A stretch of DNA of 64,000 nt from Flavobacteriales bacterium. Its GTDB lineage: Bacteria; Bacteroidota; Bacteroidia; Flavobacteriales_D; Crocinitomicaceae. The notes below the pieces were generated by a model. It was not told the DNA's origin and ran no database searches. It worked only from the letters and a program-made list of their open reading frames with translations. Both the position numbers and the translations under genes were made by a program. Numbering within the stretch: the first letter of the stretch is position 1; every line of letters begins with the position of its first letter. Shown here one piece after another: positions 43,393-51,763 of this stretch. The stretch lies in assembly GCA_013373595.1 (NCBI GenBank), contig JABXHO010000004.1, forward strand, positions 1-64,000, given 5' to 3'.

Positions 43393-44732
43393 GCAGATAC
43401 TGTTTTAGTGATGAGCTCAAAATTTAATGGTTTCATTCCGAGGTATTCGGGGAGTGCGTTCCAGTTGCTTACGACAGGATCGGGATTAGCAAATTTGTTG
43501 ATTCCAATCAATAATGTATCTCCTGCCAAGAAGGCTTTTTCTCTCAACGAACGTTTCGATTCGACATCTTTTTTGAAGGCATGAAGTGTGCTTTCTTCGA
43601 ACAGTCCTCCATTTTTCTCAAGTGATTGAAATGTTTCCCACGCCTTTTGTCCAATAGCATTTGTTAGGTGCTCCAACGAATAGCTTCCTCCAATCGGGTC
43701 GATTACCTTATCCAAATACGATTCTTCTTTTAAAATCAATGGAATGTTAATGGCCATTCTTGCCGAAATCGAATCAACTCCTTTGTCCGAATAGAGGTCG
43801 TGAGGCAAGGTCACGATATTTTCAACACCCGCATTTAGTGCAGACATCACTTCTGTTGTTTGACGAAGTAAATTGGTGTGCGGATCACTCAATGATTTAT
43901 TTGTGTGTCCAATGATTGCGGTAATTGCACAATTATAGGAACAGTTATGTTCGGGCTGATATGCTTTGATAATCTTCGCCCACAATGCACGAAGCGTTCG
44001 AATTTTGGCTACTTCGTAGAAGTAATTGCTTCCTACTCCGATATGAAAACCGATGCAGGCTGCCGCATCATCTACGTTTAATCCTGCTTCCATCAATCGG
44101 ACGAGGTATTCATGACCGACATTCAGAGAAAAAGCAATTTCCTGCCACGTTGTAGCACCGCTTTGTTGCACACCAAAACCATTAACCAATGCAAATCGTT
44201 GCTGCTGTTGTTGAAAGTGCGCTGCGAATGCTTGAATGTCGACATTTGACAAGCTGAGAAAATCAACATTGAAATGAACCGTATTCAGAGTGTGCGCAGA
44301 AAGTGCCTGAATGGATTGAACATCTTCTAACGAATTTACGCTAAATTGAGAGTGAATGTGCTCAAGCTGAACATCGCTGAGTACTTTGTTCCAATCGATG
44401 TTTTCCTTTTTCGCAACAATCCAAAGTGCATCTGCACCTGTCATTAAAAAATGCAAAATCTTAACGTTCGCTTCGTCTTCATCCTCAACAGGAATATACG
44501 CCGTATTTTTCCAATCGTTGAGATTCGTTTTTAATCCACGTGTAAAGGGGAAGGAACCAGGTGCTTCATACGTAGTTCGATCACTAATGTGGTAAACACT
44601 CGAGTAATTGATTTCCTCAATTTCATCGTTGTGTTCCAAGAGACTCGGGTCTTTCCCTTTTAAGTCGGCGTGAATCTTTTCAATCCACTCTTCTTTTCCG
44701 ACGAGATTAAATTCCTTAAAAAAACTATTCAT
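43389..44732 (-). CDS. mutA: Methylmalonyl-CoA mutase, small (non-catalytic) subunit
   Basis: 447 residues, homologous to the barrel of the large subunit ([59 protein letters not shown]), but without the D-x-H-x-x-G cobalamin motif and shorter than the roughly 615 residues of classical small subunits: the B12-domain remnant is missing. It should stabilise the heterodimer. The gene upstream overlaps it by 8 bases and the catalytic subunit follows with a 4-base overlap. Confidence 0.9.
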   Translation of the reverse strand: MNSFFKEFNLVGKEEWIEKIHADLKGKDPSLLEHNDEIEEINYSSVYHISDRTTYEAPGSFPFTRGLKTNLNDWKNTAYIPVEDEDEANVKILHFLMTGADALWIVAKKENIDWNKVLSDVQLEHIHSQFSVNSLEDVQSIQALSAHTLNTVHFNVDFLSLSNVDIQAFAAHFQQQQQRFALVNGFGVQQSGATTWQEIAFSLNVGHEYLVRLMEAGLNVDDAAACIGFHIGVGSNYFYEVAKIRTLRALWAKIIKAYQPEHNCSYNCAITAIIGHTNKSLSDPHTNLLRQTTEVMSALNAGVENIVTLPHDLYSDKGVDSISARMAINIPLILKEESYLDKVIDPIGGSYSLEHLTNAIGQKAWETFQSLEKNGGLFEESTLHAFKKDVESKRSLREKAFLAGDTLLIGINKFANPDPVVSNWNALPEYLGMKPLNFELITKTVSA

Positions 44733-45468
44733 TCGACAGTTGTTTTGATTTTGGCAATTGTTTGGTGTAGTATGCGTACGCTACCGTTGAAATCATCACG
44801 ACTAAAACAGGAGCAAGTGGGATTCCGATGTAGGGAATGGCATAAATGGCATTAAAAATGACTCCAATAATGATCATTCCGAGTGGCGCTTGGAAGGCAA
44901 AGGCAAGTGAAGCTCCCACTCCTTTAGCATAGCGTTCCAAAGCGAAATCGTAAAAAGTAAACCCAAAGAAAAATCCGATGATACAGTACTTTATGACTTT
45001 ATCAACCACCTCTGGAAATCCGAAAAGAGCATCAATCATCCAATAGAAGAATAAGAAAACTCCTTGCAAAAATAGAGAGACAATAACGATCCATATCATA
45101 CGCAGGAAGTCGTTTATGAAGCGCAGAATTCCGCCTTCCACTTCATAACCTGTCAGTTCTTTGTCAAATTTTTCACCTAAAGCCGTAAAGAAAGGGGAGA
45201 GTGCCGTCAATACAAGAAAAATATATAATGACTCTAGTGCTGAATCGAGAAAGCTCAATACGCCGGAGAAACCAGTGTCTAACCAACTCAACCAAGAATA
45301 CCCTCCGCTAATATCAACGGATTCATCGATCTCCTTAAAGGTTGAACCGTAGATCATAAATAATCCTGTCAGGATTAAGCCTGGAATGAAGAAGAGCAAA
45401 TATTTGCCTTTGAACAAATATTCAAAGGTGGTAATGATTCCTCTTATGTGATAATTTATTGCTTTCAT
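44725..45468 (-). CDS. EI24/CysZ-like integral membrane protein
   Basis: 247 residues with at least four long hydrophobic segments (about 20-40, 65-95, 120-150, 165-225) typical of the EI24/CysZ fold. The family members known in bacteria transport sulfate; the Bacteroidota branch has no proven substrate. It overlaps mutA by 8 bases and follows the 53-residue membrane protein by 27 bases, in the operon headed by the LTA-synthase-like gene. Confidence 0.8.
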   Translation of the reverse strand: MKAINYHIRGIITTFEYLFKGKYLLFFIPGLILTGLFMIYGSTFKEIDESVDISGGYSWLSWLDTGFSGVLSFLDSALESLYIFLVLTALSPFFTALGEKFDKELTGYEVEGGILRFINDFLRMIWIVIVSLFLQGVFLFFYWMIDALFGFPEVVDKVIKYCIIGFFFGFTFYDFALERYAKGVGASLAFAFQAPLGMIIIGVIFNAIYAIPYIGIPLAPVLVVMISTVAYAYYTKQLPKSKQLSNE

Positions 45469-45495
45469 GATTCGTTTCTGGTCAACTGGCTGTAA

Positions 45496-45657
45496 TTAAA
45501 CAAAAATTTTGAAAAGGCTATAAAAAATGCCGTAAAACACGATTATTCCTATAAATAGTTGTGGTATCGAGTTGTATCCCTGCTTCCGATAATACAACCA
45601 TACGAGCAATCCAAAGGCCACAGCAGGAAATATTGGGTAGACAAGTAGTGTGGGCAT
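45496..45657 (-). CDS. 53-residue membrane protein
   Basis: A short gene with two hydrophobic segments (about 2-22 and 32-53), the first followed by Y-Y-R-K-Q. It begins with M-P-T-L-L-V-Y and ends in K-I-F-V. Its ATG (45655-45657) overlaps the stop of the DUF1569 gene as TAATG, a typical coupling signal, and 27 bases follow before the EI24-like gene. Overlapping start, hydrophobic content and operon position support it as a real gene. Function unknown; it may be a subunit or stabiliser of a neighbouring membrane protein. Confidence 0.7.
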   Translation of the reverse strand: MPTLLVYPIFPAVAFGLLVWLYYRKQGYNSIPQLFIGIIVFYGIFYSLFKIFV

Positions 45658-46109
45658 TACAAGTTAAACTGCGTAAAGTGATGAGTGAAATGCTTCGAAT
45701 GAACACGGAGCCAATCTTGGTAATTGAGATTACCGTAAACGGGATGCATGTTCTTTGCTTCAGGCGAGTCGATGTAGTATTCTTCAAAACCTACCCATTT
45801 CATTGCAAGCTCGTCAATCGCATCGTCTAAGCTTTCGTTACGCAAAGGTGGATTCTCTGGGGCATAATCAACTTTAAATCCTCGTGGAAATGGCTTGTCC
45901 GAATGCAAAAACTCAACGGCTTTCGGAACTTTTTCTTCGGGAATACTCAACGATGCTTTTAATTCACCAGTTGAAAGATCAAGACTGTTGGAAAGATGTT
46001 CAACCATTTGCTGAGCATTCATCGTTCCCCATTCGGGTTGGCGATCCTCCGTTAGCTGATTCAGTTTTCCAAGAAAAGTTTCGAGGTTGGGAGAAAGAAA
46101 ATCGTTCAT
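45657..46109 (-). CDS. DUF1569 (DinB-like) family protein
   Basis: 150 residues. The family pattern is visible: WGTMNAQQMVEHLSNS (His36 region) and, near the C-terminus, HSKHFTHHFTQF, whose histidines can bind metal as in the related DinB fold. Length and order match DUF1569. Its chemistry is unknown. It overlaps the diacylglycerol-kinase gene by 4 bases and the small membrane protein by 1. Confidence 0.8.
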   Translation of the reverse strand: MNDFLSPNLETFLGKLNQLTEDRQPEWGTMNAQQMVEHLSNSLDLSTGELKASLSIPEEKVPKAVEFLHSDKPFPRGFKVDYAPENPPLRNESLDDAIDELAMKWVGFEEYYIDSPEAKNMHPVYGNLNYQDWLRVHSKHFTHHFTQFNL

Positions 46110-46990
46110 TGTCCTTTTTTACCGACTAAAACATGTAGACTTTTCGGAACAACACTCACGCTCAATTCATCTGTAACGTCAATGGGTTCTCCATCATAGT
46201 GTGCAATCTTCTTCGAAAGCTTGATTCGCGCATTCTTAAATCGAATGATCTCTCCGAATTTCTTTTTTTGTCGCTTCTTGCGGAAGAAGTTGTATGCAAT
46301 TTGAGGGGCCGACCAAATGGAGAAAGGTTTTAGAATGAACAACTCTAATTCTCCGTCTTCCACATTTGAGTCTGGCGAAACCGTGAAACCATTACCGAAC
46401 TGCGATGAATTCGCTACTGTACAAAGCATTACAGGAAGTGATTTGACTTTACCGTCAATATCAATGGATACGTTGAGTGGGTTAAACTTGAAGAATTCTT
46501 TAATCACCGTAATGATGTAGCCAAGAAGTCCACGCTTTTTTCCTTTATCGAATTCCTTTGCAACGACAGCGTCAAAACCATATCCACCAATCCCGATGAA
46601 GGAACGATTATTCACTTTCACGGTATCCATGTGGATGTATTTCCCGTCGTTAATGCATAAAATGGCATCCTTTACATTCAGTGGAATATTGAGGTGTCGG
46701 GCTAAACCATTTCCAGATCCAACTGGAATAATCGCCATCTGCGTATCTGTTCCGATTAGGGCTGTTCCAACTTCGTGTACAGATCCGTCACCTCCCACGG
46801 CACAAACAATGTCAATTCCCTCTTTCGAACATTGCTTAGCAATTTTAATCGCGTGCTTTCTATATTCTGTGTAGGAAATGCCGTATTCAAACTTGTCTTT
46901 GTCTATATGCGCATCAATCAACCCAGGAATATCCGTTTTCTTGTGGATTCCTGATATAGGATTGATGATAAATTGAATACGTTGTTTCAT
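46106..46990 (-). CDS. Diacylglycerol kinase family lipid kinase
   Basis: 294 residues of the DagK/YegS type, with the ATP motif VGGDGSVHEV (about residues 63-72) and PVGSGNGLARHL, plus the N-terminal INPISG that marks the family. These kinases phosphorylate diacylglycerol, sphingoid or related lipids; here the overlapping neighbour is an LTA-synthase-like phosphoglycerol transferase, whose reaction releases diacylglycerol, so recycling of this lipid to phosphatidate is the likely role. It overlaps that gene and the DUF1569 gene by 4 bases each. Confidence 0.88.
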   Translation of the reverse strand: MKQRIQFIINPISGIHKKTDIPGLIDAHIDKDKFEYGISYTEYRKHAIKIAKQCSKEGIDIVCAVGGDGSVHEVGTALIGTDTQMAIIPVGSGNGLARHLNIPLNVKDAILCINDGKYIHMDTVKVNNRSFIGIGGYGFDAVVAKEFDKGKKRGLLGYIITVIKEFFKFNPLNVSIDIDGKVKSLPVMLCTVANSSQFGNGFTVSPDSNVEDGELELFILKPFSIWSAPQIAYNFFRKKRQKKKFGEIIRFKNARIKLSKKIAHYDGEPIDVTDELSVSVVPKSLHVLVGKKGQ

Positions 46991-48885
46991 TTTACTTTTG
47001 TTTGATTCGAAATCAAATCTCTTGAGTATCGTTGCAAAATTGCCTTCAGTCGATTCTCCCGTTCCTGAATTATTTCATCATAATTGGGAAGTTCTTCCTT
47101 CGTGACAACACTGCCCTTCGTAAAGTTAAGCAAATTTTGTGCTTGATCCGAACTGAAAATCATCATTTGTTCACCATCAAAGTAGTAATAACTTCCTTCA
47201 AGGTGCGCAAGCCCATATTTTTCGGTGCTTTGCAGTAATGATGAACCGTACGAATAGTAGGTGCTTTTAATGTTTAAAAGGTCCAAAATGGTCGGAAATA
47301 TGTCTAATTGTTGGGCAATTTCAGTTCTTTTTTTGGCTTTTAGGAGTCCTTTCGGATGGTAAAATGCAAGGGGAATGCGGTACATTTCATTGCGGGTATT
47401 GTACTGCGGAGTGACGCTTGCAGGACTGTGATCTGCGACAAAAACAAAGAGGGTATTTTCGTACCAATCTTGCTTCTTTGCTTCTTCAAAAAACAGTTTC
47501 AATGCATAATCCGAATAGCTAATAGCTTTGGCAATTTCTTGCTCACCAGTTTTTGTGAATTGTTGAAACTCTTTGGGGACAAAGTAGGGGTGATGCGACG
47601 AAGTATTGAATAAAAGACCACAAAACGGTTGTTTCAAATCGCTCATTTTTTTCGCTGCCCAAGGATTAAAGTAAGCGTCTGAAATGGCCCAATGACCATC
47701 GAAATGAGCATCGTTCGGGTATTCATTTCGTCCAAAATAATAGTCCATTCCTGATCTGAATGAAAAACTGTCGAAGAGCATTGATCCATTGGAAGCTCCG
47801 TGGAAGAAGGCGCTTGTATAGCCATTTTTCTTCAGAATACTTGGAAGTGCTTCGATGTCGTTGTCGCCATATTGTGACGAAATATAGGGGTTGGGAGTTA
47901 ACGAAGGGATTGATGCCAAGATAGCGGGAATGGCTTCGTTGGATTTCTTTCCATTCGCGAATGCGTATTCGAAGTTCATCGACTCGGAAAGTAGGGAGTC
48001 GAGAAATGGCGTAAACGTTTCTTTACCACTCAACGCTCCCACGAATTCTTTTCCAAAGCTCTCTAAAACGAGAATGACCACATTGCTACTGTCGGGGAGT
48101 AAATTCGCTGGTTGCGATTGGTGTATGGGATCGAAAAGTTCGTGTTCTCGCTCGATCGAAAAGTAATTTTTCTGCTCAATTCCAGTAATACTAATGGTTT
48201 TCAAAAAGGTAAATGGAGTATTTAATACTAGGGCGGTATTTTGTGAACTGGTGAAAGAGGTCGCGTCAAGAATTCCGATTGGAACGGGACGTGTACCACC
48301 ACGACCAATGAGAATTGTAAGCGGAACAATGATGAGAAACCAGAGCCAATTCGTTTTTTGGAATTGTAGGGTCGACATGCTTGGTTTTTCTTTGCTGTCG
48401 TGTGAAAAACGGTACAAGCGCTCAATCACAAAAATAAGCGCAATGAAAGTCAATAGGAAATACCAGTTTTCGGCGAGAAAAGTTCCGACCAATTGTCCGA
48501 AATCACTTCCCGTTGAAACGGTACTCACCAAGTCTGCCGTCGATCGTTTTTGCGTATAGGGAAAGTACGAAATATCGACAAGATTCAGGAAAGCCATAAA
48601 TCCCGTCAGGAGAATAAAACTGATTTTGAAAAATAGTCGGTGCCATTTGAAATGTCGAATTGGCAATGGAAGCATATACAGACCAATATAAGCCAAGAAA
48701 TAGAGGGATATGGTGATGATGTCAAACCATGCGCCCCAAAAAAAGTCCATGAATCCTACTTCAGCAAACGAACTCGAATTACTAAAGTAAAAGATAAAAC
48801 GGGTGAATTGGAGGATACCAAAAACGATAGCGAGTCGAATACCAATATTTCGAACGTGTTCGGGAAAAATCTGCTTAATACTCAT
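46987..48885 (-). CDS. LTA-synthase-like phosphoglycerol transferase (alkaline phosphatase superfamily)
   Basis: About 632 residues from the ATG at 48885; a frame to 48960 adds 25 polar residues and starts upstream of the promoter element. Five N-terminal membrane helices (about residues 10-190) precede an extracytoplasmic sulfatase-fold domain: VVILVLESFG (metal ligand Glu275), FANGKKSNEAIPAILASIP, where Ser315 stands near the nucleophilic Thr of LtaS, FFHGASNGSMLFDSF, SSHHPYF and FVADHSP (Asp-His). It would transfer glycerophosphate from phosphatidylglycerol to an envelope acceptor. Acceptor unknown. It heads a seven-gene operon. Confidence 0.85.
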   Translation of the reverse strand: MSIKQIFPEHVRNIGIRLAIVFGILQFTRFIFYFSNSSSFAEVGFMDFFWGAWFDIITISLYFLAYIGLYMLPLPIRHFKWHRLFFKISFILLTGFMAFLNLVDISYFPYTQKRSTADLVSTVSTGSDFGQLVGTFLAENWYFLLTFIALIFVIERLYRFSHDSKEKPSMSTLQFQKTNWLWFLIIVPLTILIGRGGTRPVPIGILDATSFTSSQNTALVLNTPFTFLKTISITGIEQKNYFSIEREHELFDPIHQSQPANLLPDSSNVVILVLESFGKEFVGALSGKETFTPFLDSLLSESMNFEYAFANGKKSNEAIPAILASIPSLTPNPYISSQYGDNDIEALPSILKKNGYTSAFFHGASNGSMLFDSFSFRSGMDYYFGRNEYPNDAHFDGHWAISDAYFNPWAAKKMSDLKQPFCGLLFNTSSHHPYFVPKEFQQFTKTGEQEIAKAISYSDYALKLFFEEAKKQDWYENTLFVFVADHSPASVTPQYNTRNEMYRIPLAFYHPKGLLKAKKRTEIAQQLDIFPTILDLLNIKSTYYSYGSSLLQSTEKYGLAHLEGSYYYFDGEQMMIFSSDQAQNLLNFTKGSVVTKEELPNYDEIIQERENRLKAILQRYSRDLISNQTKVK

Positions 48886-48890
48886 TCCCG

Positions 48891-48898
48891 CAAAAATA
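48891..48898 (-). promoter_or_regulatory. Promoter -7 element 5 bases before the LTA-synthase-like start
   Basis: TATTTTTG (minus strand), then CGGGA, then ATG. Matches TAnnTTTG and supports the ATG at 48885 as the start, with a leaderless mRNA. Confidence 0.55.
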
Positions 48899-49074
48899 AT
48901 CATTTTAGAAGATCGTGAGAGTGAGAATTGCGCGTCAGTGGAACGCGTAAACGATCGCATAATGGATCGATGGAGAAGAATTAATGAGTGTGCTAACTTA
49001 TGTATTCATTGAGTGAATGGAAGCGCATTTATCCGCCTATTTTGCGATATTTGTACCTTTAAGAATCCATCAAG

Positions 49075-49827
49075 ATGAGAAAACAAGGAATCACATTGCT
49101 TTTGGCCCTAACCGCGAGTTTTTCAGGATTTAGCCAGATTGAATTAGGCGGAGAGGAGCCTGCGAAAGAGGATAAAAAGAAGAAAGAAGTCGAAGTTAAA
49201 CCCAAGCGTGAACAGGATGGAAGCACCGAAGTGTACATGGTTGCGAACTGGTCCAATACATCGCGTAAGCTAGAAATGAACGACGCGCCTTTTGGTGATC
49301 CACTTGGAAATCGAGAGTTTGAATCGCCTTTAAATAAATGGTCGTTCGGGATCGGTTTTAGAAATCGTTTGAACCGCAGTATTTCTGTTCAGGGTGGAAT
49401 TAGCTTCATGAGAAATGGTGAAAGTTATTTGTTCGAGGAGGAAGATACCTTGTTTAGATATGAAACAACCTATTCGTACGTTGCGATGCCGATAAAAGTA
49501 TTGTATACGTATGGTGATAAGTTGACCTTGCTTGCCGGTGGAGGATTAACGCCTCAGCTTTTTTTGAGCTCTGTGCAAGAACAGGAATGGAGAGATACGC
49601 AGGATGAAACAGGAAATCAAACAATCAAGCAACAGAACGGTTACTCTTCATTTGTATTGAGTGCGGCACTTAATGTTGGGGTTCAGTATCAGTTTTCAGA
49701 CAACTGGACGCTTTTGTTTTTGCCAGAGTACCGTGTTCAGCTAACCGATACGTACGAGAAAACAGATTCATTTAATCACTTCGGTCGAGCACTAGGATTC
49801 GATATCGGGTTAACCTTTAAATTATAA
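49075..49827 (+). CDS. Outer-membrane beta-barrel protein
   Basis: 250 residues. Signal peptide 1-20 (ending GFSQ), then a short Lys/Glu-rich stretch (about 25-47), then alternating strands typical of a small outer-membrane barrel: TEVYMVANWSN, KWSFGIGFRNR, SISVQGGISFM, SYVAMPIKVLYTY, LTLLAGGGLTPQLF, VGVQYQFSDNWTLLFLPEYR. It ends in a Leu after a strand (LGFDIGLTFKL), consistent with BAM recognition. Probably binds a periplasmic partner or peptidoglycan through its charged N-terminus. First gene of a unit with Nif3, which starts 1 base later. Confidence 0.82.
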   Translation: MRKQGITLLLALTASFSGFSQIELGGEEPAKEDKKKKEVEVKPKREQDGSTEVYMVANWSNTSRKLEMNDAPFGDPLGNREFESPLNKWSFGIGFRNRLNRSISVQGGISFMRNGESYLFEEEDTLFRYETTYSYVAMPIKVLYTYGDKLTLLAGGGLTPQLFLSSVQEQEWRDTQDETGNQTIKQQNGYSSFVLSAALNVGVQYQFSDNWTLLFLPEYRVQLTDTYEKTDSFNHFGRALGFDIGLTFKL

Positions 49828-49828
49828 C

Positions 49829-50923
49829 ATGAAGCTATTTGAGCTAACAAACTACTTGGAGTCGCTGGCTCCACTTTCGAGTCAAGAATCATACGACAAC
49901 TCAGGATTGATTGTTGGAGATCCTCAAATGGAACTGACAGGTGCACTGATCAGTCTAGATTGCATTGAGTCGGTAGTTGAAGAAGCCATCCAAAAGAAAT
50001 GCAACGTTGTCGTAGCGCATCATCCTATTTTGTTCAAAGGTTTGAAGCGATTAAACGGTTCCGATTATGTTCAGCGCACGATTATCAAAGCGATCAAAAA
50101 TGACATTGCTTTGTATGCTATTCATACCAACCTCGATAATTATCAATTTGGAGTGAATGCGGAAATTGGAAAACGAATTGGTTTGGAAAATCTTCGTGTT
50201 TTGGCACCAAAGAAAGATGTGCTCACCAAATTGGTGGTGTACGTTCCCGACGATTACGTCGACAATGTAATGAATGCTTTGTTTGAAGCAGGAGCAGGCT
50301 CAATTGGAAATTACGGCGAATGTAGTTTTTCAACATCTGGAACGGGAACATTCATGCCTTTGGAGGGAGCTGATCCTTTTTCTGGAAATCACGGTCAGAG
50401 GGAAAATAGTTTGGAGACGAAAGTCGAAGTGCTTGTGTCCAAACATATTTTGAATCGAGTTGTACGTGCAATGAAGCAAGCGCACCCGTATGAAGAAGTC
50501 GCTTACGAAGCGTATCCGATTTTAAATGAAAATCAGTTCGAAGGAGCGGGAATGATTGGAGAATTACCAAACCCAATGGACACAACATCCTTTCTGCAAC
50601 AGGTGAAATCAGCTTTTGGTTGCGGAGTGATTCGTCATACCAATCCAATCAAGGATACCATTGAAACGGTGGCTTTTTGCGGCGGAGCGGGAAGCTTTTT
50701 GCTGCGAAATGCGATTTCTCAGAAGGCAGATGTGTACATCACGGGAGACTACAAATACCATGAGTTTTTTGACGCAGATCAACAAATAATGATCGCCGAT
50801 ATTGGTCATTATGAAAGTGAACAATATACTTCTCAGTTGTTAGAAGGTATTTTGACGAAAAAATTTCCTAAATTTGCGGTTCATTTAACAGAGGTCAACA
50901 CAAACCCGATAAATTATTTTTAG
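49829..50923 (+). CDS. Nif3-like dinuclear metal-centre protein (DUF34)
   Basis: 364 residues: the hexamer-forming NIF3/YbgI fold with an inserted PII-like domain (about 130-230), as in Bacillus YqfO. Metal ligands visible in VVAHHPILF (His64-His65), AIHTNLDN (His/Asp) and DIGHYESEQ. GTP cyclohydrolase I type 2 was an early, unproven name; more recent work links the family to metal or nucleotide metabolism. The zinc-ribbon gene starts 3 bases later, a pairing conserved in many bacteria. Confidence 0.9.
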   Translation: MKLFELTNYLESLAPLSSQESYDNSGLIVGDPQMELTGALISLDCIESVVEEAIQKKCNVVVAHHPILFKGLKRLNGSDYVQRTIIKAIKNDIALYAIHTNLDNYQFGVNAEIGKRIGLENLRVLAPKKDVLTKLVVYVPDDYVDNVMNALFEAGAGSIGNYGECSFSTSGTGTFMPLEGADPFSGNHGQRENSLETKVEVLVSKHILNRVVRAMKQAHPYEEVAYEAYPILNENQFEGAGMIGELPNPMDTTSFLQQVKSAFGCGVIRHTNPIKDTIETVAFCGGAGSFLLRNAISQKADVYITGDYKYHEFFDADQQIMIADIGHYESEQYTSQLLEGILTKKFPKFAVHLTEVNTNPINYF

Positions 50924-50926
50924 CTC

Positions 50927-51676
50927 ATGGCAAAAACGGCAACGAAAAAAGAAATGACAATCGCTGAAAAGCTAGACAGTCTTTACAATTTGCAAAAAAT
51001 TGACTCTGAGATCGATCGAATTCGAACGATTCGTGGAGAACTTCCGTTGGAAGTACAGGATTTGGAAGACGAAATTGAAGGATTGGACAAGCGAATTGCC
51101 AATATTGAGTCGGAAATAAAAGACTTGGAAACAGAGATTTCGAACCGAAAAAACGCAAACAAAGACGCTGAAGCGGCAATTGCTAAGTACAAAGAGCAAC
51201 AAAATAACGTACGAAACAACCGCGAATTCGAATCAATTGCGAAAGAAATTGAGTTCCAAGAATTGGAAATCAGATTGAACGAAAAGCGTTCGAAAGAATC
51301 GAAAGCGAAAATTGCTGGTAAGAAAGAAGTACTTGACGAAGCAAAGGAAAGAAGAGATTTCCGTGCTGAAGATTTGTCTTCAAAGAAAGCTGAGCTAGAT
51401 GAAATTATCGCTGAAACGCAAGCCCAAGAGGAAAAACTTGAGAAAAAATCGAAGTCTGCATTGAAAAAATTGGACGATCGTTTGGCGAACGCGTACACTC
51501 GTCTTCGTTCTAATGCTCGTAACGGTTTGGCTGTAGTTCCTGTTGATCGCGATTCATGTGGAGGATGTTTCAACAAGATTCCACCACAACGTCAGTTAGA
51601 TATTCAAACAAAGAAAAAAGTGATTACTTGTGAGCACTGTGGACGTATCCTCGTTCCATCGGAATCAGAAGATTAA
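50927..51676 (+). CDS. C4-type zinc-ribbon/coiled-coil protein (DUF164)
   Basis: 249 residues. A long charged coiled coil (about 10-180, including repeated E-I-E, N-R-K, K-S-K patterns) leads to a four-cysteine ribbon: CGGCFNKIPPQ and CEHCGRIL (about 206-245). The family binds nucleic acid or acts near the ribosome and is often adjacent to Nif3. No enzyme motif. It ends the unit that begins with the barrel gene. Confidence 0.88.
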   Translation: MAKTATKKEMTIAEKLDSLYNLQKIDSEIDRIRTIRGELPLEVQDLEDEIEGLDKRIANIESEIKDLETEISNRKNANKDAEAAIAKYKEQQNNVRNNREFESIAKEIEFQELEIRLNEKRSKESKAKIAGKKEVLDEAKERRDFRAEDLSSKKAELDEIIAETQAQEEKLEKKSKSALKKLDDRLANAYTRLRSNARNGLAVVPVDRDSCGGCFNKIPPQRQLDIQTKKKVITCEHCGRILVPSESED

Positions 51677-51697
51677 TCAAAACCAATAAGGTATTTT

Positions 51698-51739
51698 AAA
51701 GGACTTCGTACTCGATGGCTATCGGGATAGAGGTCCTTT
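51698..51739 (+). terminator. Terminator of the barrel-Nif3-zinc ribbon unit
   Basis: AAAGGAC-x-TC and GA-x-GTCCTTTTTT enclose a loop of about 26 bases and finish in a T-run, 22 bases after the stop codon. Confidence 0.7.
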
Positions 51740-51763
51740 TTTATTTACGCCAAATTTGTTCCT

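Noticed and set aside
45518-45787. 89-residue minus-strand frame across the DUF1569 gene end
   Set aside because: It uses another frame than both the DUF1569 gene and the 53-residue membrane protein, which explain the same bases better.
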